Source: Drosophila pseudoobscura (taxonomy: Eukaryota > Arthropoda > Insecta > Diptera > Drosophilidae). Taken from it: 64,000 nt of DNA. The position numbers were made by a program, and so were the translations under genes. Location of the stretch: positions 14,149,001 to 14,213,000 of the forward strand of contig NC_046681.1 in assembly GCF_009870125.1 (NCBI RefSeq), read 5' to 3'. Below are positions 1-10,500 of this stretch, piece after piece (within the stretch, counting starts at the first letter, position 1; each line of letters opens with the position of its first letter). The notes beneath the pieces were generated by a model. The model was not told where the DNA came from. It searched no databases and saw only the letters and a list, made by a program, of their open reading frames with translations.

Positions 1-259
1 GGGTATACAAATGTCCATACTTCGGTTGACAAGCAACAAGTCTTCAAATGCCACTTTGTTTTTGTGGATCTTTTTGCTTAAACCTTGTTTTAGACGCAAT
101 ACAATAAAAAGGAGTTCTTAAAAGTAGCATATCTTGTGAAAAATGTATTCATCAATGTAATAAAATTGTGTAGGCAGACTTGAAGGTTCTATCTAGCTAG
201 TAATATTTGACGGAATATCAAAAACGCAGAATATGTATGATGGAACTTAAATAATTCGA

Positions 260-346
260 CAGTATATTTACGGTATATTTAGAAAATAGGACGGTATATT
301 TCTGCGGGTCAGACCGTATATTTTAAAGCGAAGTCAGGTAACACTG
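260..346 (+). promoter_or_regulatory. Motif-6/motif-1 core promoter module, decayed copy
   Basis: CAGTATATTT (260-269), CGGTATATTT (271-280 and 292-301) and CCGTATATTT (about 314) match Drosophila promoter motif 6. They are followed by AGGTAACACTG (336-346), which is one base off the GGTCACACTG motif 1 bound by M1BP. The order and spacing mirror the module at 8415-8504. Another CGGTATATTT lies at 397-406. It could drive the long first exon at 1582, or an unseen gene to the left. The mismatch in motif 1 suggests it may be weak or inactive. Confidence 0.45.
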
Positions 347-840
347 ATATTCTTTCCCACACATCTCGCAAATTGCACACATCTCATAGTATTTTCCGGT
401 ATATTTTTAGACGCATTATGGATAAATGTGCACAATGTCGGAAAAAAGGGATGTCAAAAAGGGGATAACGGAAGTTTTCACACTGGCGCTTCCATGTGGC
501 CTTATATGAAAAAAACGGGCAAACAATTTTGAAACGTACACATTTCCCCTTCAGGTGTCGCTCCTGATAATTACACAAAAATGTAGTTAATATTTAGCAA
601 ATGTGTGTTGAACGTGTATTTACCATGCAAGAAAGTGAATTTAGTGGAAATTGTTTGTTTTAACCTTATTTCAAGCAATGCAGTATAGACGAAAACTTAA
701 GTTTAGGAAGTCTTGTAGGAAATTGATTTAATAATCGGATAAAATTATGAGTTCAGACCTGAGGGTTTTAGCTAGCTAGTAATATTCAACCGAATATCCA
801 AAACGAGGAATATGATGCAACTTGAATAGAAATAATTCGT

Positions 841-890
841 CAGTATATTTACGGTATATTTTGAAATTTGTGACGTACTTCGGTATATTT
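841..890 (+). promoter_or_regulatory. Motif-6 cluster, second upstream copy
   Basis: CAGTATATTT (841-850) and CGGTATATTT (852-861 and 881-890) repeat the start of the module at 260-346. No motif-1 match follows. It lies 690 bases upstream of the first coding exon at 1582, so it could mark the promoter of the long P4-ATPase transcript. The 891-1581 stretch would then be promoter and 5' UTR; it holds a short TG-rich run (1037-1080) and a CACGTG E-box near 1359. Confidence 0.35.
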
Positions 891-1581
891 AAAAAAAAAT
901 AAAACAAAAACGTGTCACAAAAACAACAGAAAAGTTACAGTAAAATGTGCAATTCGCTCTTAAAAATAAATAAAATAAACCCCAAGCGTAAATGCTGACG
1001 AAATGTGAAGAAGCGGAAGAAAAATTTCTATTGCAGTGTGTGTGTGTGGGAGCTCTCGCGGGTGTGTGTTGGCTGTGTGTGTTTGCCAATGGCCTTTGGA
1101 GTTTACGAGTTTATTAACAAAAAATCATGTAGTCGGGCGTTCGATTGTTCGGTATCACTGGCGTTTATAGTGACGAATGGTAGCCGGCAACCGTTTTTGA
1201 TGATAAGAAGTGTTTTAATCGTGCAACGCCACCACGAAATAAAGGTGTTTTGTTGATAGATGGGATTTACGGTTTTATGACAAACACACACCCACATGTT
1301 TACCGTTCAAACAAATCGAGAGAGGCGGCAGGCTGATAAGGAGCAGACTACTTCCAGCACGTGAATAGCGCCTTGAGGGGGGTCTCTCAGGGGAAACGTG
1401 GCAGAGAAATATTTGAAATCAACAGACTGAATCGACTTCGAAATCATAAAATATATAAGCAAATGCAATGCATATTTACAATTAGGTTAAAGGCAAAACA
1501 TCAAAATTCCCCTATTTGAGGCAGGCGCGCAGCCAAGCAACAACAAAAACACCTGTGTAAACTCTCTTTCGCTCTCTTAAG

Positions 1582-4500
1582 ATGGCTGAAAACAATGTGC
1601 CGCTACGAGACTTTGACGAAGAGAGCGACACCGACTCTGAGACAGAATTACTCATACGCAGAGACGTACGGACCGCGAGCTTCGCTGCCGCCAGCAGCAG
1701 CATCAAGAGCAACAGCAAAAACAACAGCAGGGGCAGACACCGCAAAAGCTCAACTGGTTATAGCGGTGTCGTCAACAGCAGCAGCGGCGGCGGCGGCAGC
1801 TTTCTGGGGAATCTCTTTGGGCACAGTCTTGGCTCTGCCGCCGGACAAATACGTTATAGAAATGAGCGAAGTCGCGAGCGCGCGAAATACTCGAACAGCA
1901 GCAGCAGCAGCAGTGTTTCGAAACTGGCGCAATTAACGCAGACGTCAGCGGGTGGCAGCGCTGTTGCTGGTTCCGCTGCTTCCGGCCCCAGCGGGGGTGC
2001 GGCCACAGGTGTGGGCGACAGTGCGGGAGTTGCAAGCGATCTTGGCAACGGGACACACAGCACCGTCATCGATCCGGAGAACGGCTCGGCCACCGTCTTC
2101 TACCAGAACAACCGCCGACGGAGCAAGGGCCGCAGCTTCGGAAGCATCTGCAAGCTCTGCCTCTGCAGGTGAGTGAATGCTTGGGGTGCCACGTTGCGTA
2201 TGCGCAATATTTACAGCGAGTGTGGCAACAAAAAACTACAATAAAAAAACAGATGTTTTAAAAAGAATTGTGGTATTTACTGAGTTTAATTCGGAGATAA
2301 GAGTATGTGCACCCACATGGGTTCCTAAAAGCGGATAGACTACGTTAGAGTGAAATCTCTTCTAAGCGGACAGCAGGGTTTCTAGGAAGTAAATGGAGTG
2401 TTCCATTACTGTTTCCGCCTTAGGAAAGTGTCCTCAAAATAAAGATTGTTTTACTGATTGTAAGCCATTCTCTGAGGCACCGAATTATCGACCATTGACC
2501 TTTATTCTTGACTTATTTCAATAACTTTTCCTATGCCAAATTGTTCCCTTCTAGACAACTTGTTGCCCTCCCTGCCACTGTTCATTATTACAGTGAAGTC
2601 TCTATTGAAAGGACGCATAAACTGGGGCTCCGCAGATGTCTTCCCACATATGATTCGCTGTATTTGGGTTTCGAAATTGTTGCGCCATAAGAACAGGCAA
2701 CGTCTTCTGTTGCAGTGCGATTTTCTTATGGTCGAAAGCTTTTACGAAAAACATTTCCAAGAAATCGTTCTAGTGTGCTCTCTCGGTGAATTTTGAAATG
2801 TGAGTCGCGATGTGCCACACATTGTATATGTATATGTGTAGCCGATCCCGAGATATATTTTTAATTTACCTAATTAGAAAGGAAAACGCTAGAGAACATG
2901 GGAACATAGCAGGGCACGGGCACACACTTGTAAGTGGTGCAAATCGATAAACGTGACAGACAGATCCCCGGACCGTCGACCGTCGACCGTCGCCGTAGAC
3001 CATTCCAGCTTTCTGTTGGGTGAAAATGTTGCAACAAATAGAAAGAAATACAAACCAAAACAAGACTATAAATAGTGTCCGAGCGACAACTGTCGGCTGA
3101 TAGGCAAAAAACAAAAGGAAAAACTCTTGTTGGACTCCAAATGTTGCAAGCACCAGCCCAGACCAACCCAAACCTCCCCCAAATTTCTCTCTCTCTTAAA
3201 TCTAATCGATGTTTGCCGTGCCGTGCAATTCGTTAACTCGAAAACAGCTCGAGAAGTCACATCAAAAAAAAAAGACTCACAAAAACAAAACCAGTTCCCA
3301 TCATATCCATGGGTACTGGCTTAAAAACAATACACGAAATGCTGTTTTCAAGGTTTCTAAATTATACAAACGAGTTCCGCAGAAGAAGAAGTCGCTTAAA
3401 GGTGTTTGTTCCTCTTTTTGTTTTTTGTCGGTCGATTCTTTTTGTGTCAAAAATTGAAAGTTTTGTTCCTCCGTGCGGCGGCTAATCAGAAGCAGGTCAT
3501 TCTTTTAGCCGCAAAAAAACGGAGCACAGAAATCCGCATTGCGTCGAGAGTCAGCTCGTAAAAATTATGAGTGTGCGTCTCGAAAAAGGGTTGGGCATAC
3601 TCATAAGTTATCATTTCATAAAAGTTTAAACAAATCCAATTATCTGCCAAAACATATAACTGTACTGAAAGAATGTCAAAGAGAATAAAAGAACAGTAAG
3701 AAACCAACACTAGTTGACGTTTTACAACACTTGTGACACTTCTATCACCGAATCGTTCAATCAGCAAATTACAAGCGTATGAAGTTCTGATTAGTAACTG
3801 ATTAGTAGTTATTCCTTATAATATATCAGAACTCTTATGACCCTTGCGGTCTTTGCAGAAAATATTTTGTAACTATCTTTATCATTAAATCAATTAATTT
3901 TGTAAAATACTTGTACATAGCTCTCCTTGAAAATATACCGTCTGATTCACAATAACAATTTACCCACAATGTTTCATTGGCGCAAAAAAATCCCTGAGAG
4001 ATAGATAATACATCAGCAATATTTATAAAACAAAAGTGCAGCAATCTGCTGTTGAGATTGTCTCTGGCTTTGTAATCATGTGAGCAGTAAAATGTGTAAT
4101 TCACTTTTATTATTGAACCTACGAATGGGCTCAATGTCTTCTCTTTTGATTATTTGTTCAAGCATTCAAAATCAGCCTCTTTTTCGATACCACTGACCAT
4201 GATGAGAGTCTTGAAACCCTCGCACTGGCTTCAGCTTCATCTTCAGTTTTTCTCAAATTTTTCGACACCCATTTGCTGGAAGGTTTTTGTTTCTTTGCGG
4301 CCCGGCTGTTGCCTGGTTGCCTGGCTTTTGTCTAGGTCTAACTTTTGGTTGGGCTTTTCGCTTGAATTTCACCGCTCGACTCGACTGGGCTCGACTCCGA
4401 TTGCCGTTTCGGTTATATGAGGCTCAAAGATTTCGACAGCCCGATTAGAATTGCAAAGTGAGGAGGCGCCATGCGGCACATTCGTTGTTGTTGTGGCAGC

Positions 4501-7500
4501 ACTGTAGTGGAACCAACAGAGCGTTTATTTCCCCTATTTTCCTATTCCCCCACACATAGTATTTACAGCTACACATTTTTTCCATACGCAACAGATGTGG
4601 ATATAAATTCCATTTGTGCCGAAAACGCGGCAGACGGTGATAAGGTTTTTCCATCTCTATTCTCGGATTGTTGTACTATATTGTTTCGGTAATTCATTTA
4701 AAACTAGAACTGAACTATACGTACTTCCATAAGCAGCACATTCACTTTTGCGGATAAGGTTACGCTGTATCAATGTGACCCTTCACTTATGGGAAATTTG
4801 TACAGCGAAATCAAACTTTCATGATTCTAAGAATGCGCCTAAACGAAACAGGTACATCTATGGAATATTTCTTTGGGAATAATTAGGGGAAGAAAGCAGT
4901 ACAAGAGCAGATGTTCATACGCTGATATCATTCTCGTAGTCAATTCATGCCACAGGGAAAATCATCGTACTATTCGATCATTCATTTTTCCAACATATCA
5001 TATATCTATTGTTTTAATAAGAGCATGAAGTTCCTTCACAGGCAATAAATTGATTGGCAATCGACGTACATATGTATGATTAAACTGATTGGTTGGAATA
5101 TTGCTCATTGGAATATTATTGCTCATATTAGGAAAGAGGTTTAGGCTGAGAAAATGTACCCTATACAATCTCTGTAAGTCGACTTTTTAATTATTTATTT
5201 CCATCCCCAGGATATTTTGAACTATTTAAGCCACTTTTGCGGATTTCTAGAAATCACCCGCCCACTCACGGGGCTAATTGGAATTGGCATTAAATATGGC
5301 CATTTCCAACTGGCGACAGACTTTTCCCGTGCTCGTGTTACCGCCATCGCATGGAAATTAGTGCGCCGCCAGGCCCCACATGCCCACATGCTCCACCCCC
5401 CGCTCCACGCCAAGCTGTCAATGGCAACGCCTCATGATATTATTTTTAGTTGTTCTGTTGGCTGTTTGCGAATGCAAACAGTTGGTGGGAAATAGAGGAA
5501 AAGCGACAACGATTGACGCCCGCAATGGGCTCTGCCACTGCCAACGCTCTGCGCCACCCACTGGGAATGTGGGCTAATAACCAAACGCCAGAATGTAACA
5601 TGTGGGCTCACTCGTCATATCTGCTGTACCTTTTACTCTTTTTCATACCCTTTTAAAGGGGGGGTAGAAAAAAGGTTTAAAGCTCCCAGGTGGGGCAGAC
5701 CCTCCCGCGTTTCGTTCTTTTTAAATAATCTTGGTTTGGAAAACCTTCATACTTATGTACACAACTCAGCCAAAAAGCTGCCCGTATAGTTTTATATGAG
5801 GCACTCAAACCCTACAGGGGCAATAAAGATTAGATATATTAGTAGATAAAATCTGGATCAGGTTGGATTAATATTATTTAAAGAATTAATAAAAGAATAT
5901 GCACTTTATGGGACTTTTGGCCTGATCATCATTTGAAGGTTGAACTTTACTTCTTTTACCATCTTCATAATATTTTCCATTGAAGGAACTGTAGCAATAA
6001 GAAAATGAATACGATAAATCGTAATTATAAAGATCGTTATTTCTGAATAAAAAATGTTTACCACAATAAGCAATTAAAAAAACACCAACCACCTCCTTGA
6101 TTAACCGCGCAGTATCTTGAATGTCTATTGAATATCATTATCCCGGTCCAGTGTGGAAAACTTAATTTTCAGATGATTACTTAGTAAATCTCCGCCTGTT
6201 CCTGAATACTCTCCCACCGATTTGAGTTCTTAGGCTTCGCCTTCGCTCCCTACTTGAAATCATCGAAATGAGCATAGCTTGTGGCTCCGTGCCCATCTCG
6301 AAGTTTTATGTACAACTCGTGTGGCTGGTTTTGGGTCATTATATAGATTTTTTCCAGTCCCAGAAAGAATTCTCCCCTACTTTCCTGCGTTGAATGTCAG
6401 CAAAAGCCAAAATATGATCAAATGATTTTAAATGGAAATCTCATGTTAATATAAAAATTCAGCAAAGTCTGATAAGAGTGTGCAGGATTAATAAAATGTG
6501 TACATTGACCCTGTTGACCTATACACCCACTCATACCCACTCACTTATGTATTTAATATGAAATATGATTTTTAATTAATTTCATATTTAGATTGAATAT
6601 TTATCGTAATTTAATTATTTAGCCGTACTCGTAGCTTTCAGCTAATAATGTCCCATCCTGAGTCTTATCCGGTCCCATCCTCCCATACGTTGAATATGCC
6701 ACCCAGCCATCATTCATTCATTCATCCATCTGCAAAGGCGGCTCCTCCTGTATGCGAGTGCGCCAGGTGGTGCATAAATTATACAAATCATTCACTCAGT
6801 TCTTCAATTCTGTTCAGCAACTATTGTACTTTCGATGGGAAAGAGAAACCTGCTCGGCCCGGTCTGGTTTGGTAATAAGTGTGGAAAATTTTCCACCACA
6901 CACTTTTCCGGGCATTCCATTGTATTGCAGGGGGAAATCTACGAAAATTGGTGGATATTTTTACTCATTTCTGATGGATCTACGGGCAGATAGATTCTTA
7001 AGCTTGAAGATGATTGAAATCTTTCCTTCAGACATCCAATAAACTGGATTGGAAATGGTTCCCACTCCATGGATTCCCTTCCTCTTGCTAGATTTCATTT
7101 ATTCCATGAAAACTGCTTATAAGAATTGTTGCAAGTACGGATGTACTGCAAACGATGGACAGTTAATGGGAAATGCAATAATGGGATGCAATATCGGATT
7201 GAGCAATCCCATCAATCCGCTTGTGTCATAATCTGCTGATGTCTACAAATTGTTTCGAAATTTCCAGTTAATTGCTCAGACTGAGATGCAGTGCTGTGCA
7301 GTGTACTTATTTTTAATGTCAACGAATGCCATTTTATTCAAATCGAAACTGAATGAGTACGCGATTGAGTTGAATCACATTGGCCGATAAGTGAATCAGG
7401 AAAGGCACATAAATGTTCTAGGCACACACACTCGTATTTAACGACAGTGACACACTTTGTGCTTATGGCAGAAACTTTAAAGCTAAAAAGCGCTGACATC

Positions 7501-10500
7501 TTGTCGGCTCTCCGTCCCTTTGAAGTGCCCTGTGAGTCATTTACTGAGGGCCAGAAGATGGAAAAACAGTGCCAGAAGATTGTAGAAGGTGGAAGGCAGA
7601 AGGTGAGCGAATTCCTGGCCCTTTTGTCTGGGCAAATTCTTTTGGCTGTCGCCAGTCATTGAACTCTTATGTGGTTGTATGTAGCTGTTGCTGTGGCTCT
7701 TCTTTTTTGATGGCGTTTTGGCAACTTTTTCTTATGAGATCATAACACGAAATCGTGCTAAGAATGTGCGTGTTATTGACAAAACATTCAGTCGCAAGAA
7801 TCCAAATAGAATTCCTATTCGATAGCCATAAACATCTAGAGAGAAAACAAGTTTACACAGAGCGTCGAGAGAGAGAGAGGAGTTGAATGGAGTTGGCACA
7901 ATCTCATTATGCCACAATATTGCGCTGATCTAAGCAACTTAAATGTAGACAACCAGCCCACCGACAAAAGCTTATTTAATTAACGTCTCGGTGCGAACGA
8001 AAGCGATGTGAAGCTGCTCCGTCAGCAGTCGGCGACAGCGACAATCGTAAATTTCCATAACCCGTCCGATGGCATTTAAATAGAGCGCGCTCGACAGGGT
8101 TGCCAATGCCCAGGCCGCAGTCATGTGGCAACTCTTCAGTGAATTGTTTAGTGGTCTCGCGTCCCTTTCCCACTCACAGGCTACTGCTTGGCTTATATTG
8201 ATTTCTGTTTTCATATGGAAATTTTCAATTACTGAATATTACTGAATTTCAATATTACTGAAACAACAGAAATATGTTGTCTCGACCATTTTCGACCAGT
8301 GGTCATTAAATATACAAGAGTAATTCTTATTAATATTAGTATTCTACTTTTTGACTCAAGTTGTTATCCTGTTTAAATAAAGGGAGCTTAAGTGGGCTAA
8401 GCTCGTTTTTTTATCGGTATATTTACGGTATATTTTGAAAATGAAATGGTATATTTCGGTATATTTCTGATGGTCTGACCATATATTCTATCGCGGTCAC
8501 ACTGTACGGAATTTTTCATGTTTTGTGCATAAGAATTTTGCAATTTATTTTATTTTTCAAGTGCTTGTGTGTGCGTCATGCCCCTGGACAACAGTCGTGT
8601 GCCCTGAGCCGCGCGTATAAATATGTAAAAGCCAAGTTTTAACGAACTAAAAGCAAAACAAAACGAAAAGCAGCTGCCGCAAAGAACAAAGGACTTCAAA
8701 CAGCAGACTGCATTAGATTCGATTAGGAAAAGCCATATGAAATCCACATCCAACCAGATGGATGATGCCACATCGCAGACCTCGGCTACAACGCCCATGA
8801 CACGGGAGAATATTCCGTTGCTAAATCGCCAGCGTAGTCGCTGGTATCTATTCAGGTGAATCATCGTCATCCCCCGCTGGCCGGACGTCATGTTGATTTT
8901 CGCATTACTTAAATTGGGGGCAGGAGGGAAGTGTTATCATATTGGCACACATAAAGGCTTTGGAAACAGACAACAATTACAGCTAATCGGTTCCCTGTCT
9001 GACCACCTCTCGTGCCCGACTTTCTCACTCCCACTCGCACACCCACACAAATTCTATTAAGCACTTCTTAAACGAGACAGCAGCTGATTTGCAGAAATCG
9101 TGACGTAGTTGGAATAAGTAGTGCACATTTTTTGCGTGCAGAATTCCGTTGCATTGATGCAGATGGATTTGCATTCTCATTGACTGCTACCAAGCAGCTG
9201 CTGTTTCGTTTGGCCAGTGCTTAATGGCTGTCGTGTGAGTTTTCACTTTTGTTTCTTTTCGAGTTTTTATTATTGATTTTTTTTTCTGTTCAAGGTCGCC
9301 TCCCTTTGCATACTGTTATGGACTCGAGGGGAATACGATTGAAATTTGAATTAGCGTGAGACTGTAGGGGGAAAAGCGGAACGAATGATAGATACTGAGA
9401 TGATAGAAAATAAATTAACAAAAGTAAAAAGAAATAGTATTTTTAAATTTAAAACAATTTGTATGCCTCCCTGGATGTTCCGCTTGTGCCCTCCTTCAGA
9501 ATCGTATCAAAAAGAGGGCCAGTCAGAGTATGCGGAACGGCTGACAGACAGAAAATATTGACATTGATTTGGGAATCTGGGCAGAAGAATGCTCCTTAGC
9601 TTTGGTCGGATTAAGAGCATCTATATATTGATATTCTTGTGTCTTTACAGCTGCTGGCGAAAATGGTTCAGGCCACGGGAACTGCGGGCCCGCACCGTCA
9701 ACCTGGGAAGGGTGAACACGGAGAAGTTTCCGCCGAACGAGATCCGGAACCAGAAGTACAACTTCATTACCTTCCTGCCGCTGGTGCTATTCGAGCAGTT
9801 CCGCTTTTTCCTCAACCTGTACTTCCTGCTGATGGCCCTTTCGCAGTTCATTCCGGACATACGTATTGGCTATCCGTACACCTACTGGGGACCGCTGGGC
9901 TTTGTTTTGATGGTGACCATTTGTCGTGAGGCCGTCGACGATTTGCGGCGGCACCAGCGCGACCATGAGGTCAACTCCCAGAAGTATAAGCGACTGTCGG
10001 CGACCAATGGCAGCGGCTATGAGATGGTTCCCAGCTCCAAGCTGAAGGTCGGAGATGTCATCATTGTGGAGAAGAACGAACGAGTGCCCGCGGACCTTAT
10101 CCTGCTGCGCACCAGCGATCGCAGTGGCTCTGTCTTCGTGAGAACGGATCAGCTCGATGGCGAGACGGACTGGAAGCCCCGCCTGGCTGTACCGTACACC
10201 CAGAAGCTCAGCCGCGACTCCGAGCTGCACAGCATCGATGCTAGCTTCTATGTGGAGAAGCCCCAGAACGATATACACAGCTTCATTGCCACCTTCTGCA
10301 TGACGGACGGCAGCGAGGACACCGGCCTCAGCGTGGAGAACACGCTGTGGGCCAATACGGTGGTGGCTGCCGGCACAGCCACTGGCATTGTCATCTACAC
10401 GGGCTGCGAGACCCGCAGCGTGATGAACAACTCCCAGCCCAGGTCCAAGGTGGGTCTGCTGGACATGGAGATCAATGGATTGACAAAGGTAACAAAATCT

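Larger units (their letters stand above)
180..890. repeat. Diverged tandem duplication upstream of the P4-ATPase gene
   Basis: Two segments about 580 bases apart follow the same order. Both contain an 'acttgaaggttctatctagctagtaatatt'-like start (about 180 and 755), then a GAATATCCAAAAACG-like block, then an AATTCG(A/T)CAGTATATTTACGGTATATTT block (about 252-280 and 833-861), then further GGTATATTT words. Weaker similarity extends further upstream of each copy (20-180 versus 620-755). The copies have diverged by many substitutions and small indels, so this is an old duplication. Each copy carries core-promoter-like motifs, so the duplication may have doubled a promoter. I see no coding potential here. 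Confidence 0.6.

Noticed and set aside
9589..9650. Upstream ATG continuous with P4-ATPase exon 2
   Set aside because: It lies in intron sequence before a strong TCTTTACAG acceptor, and both alternative first exons match that acceptor in phase.
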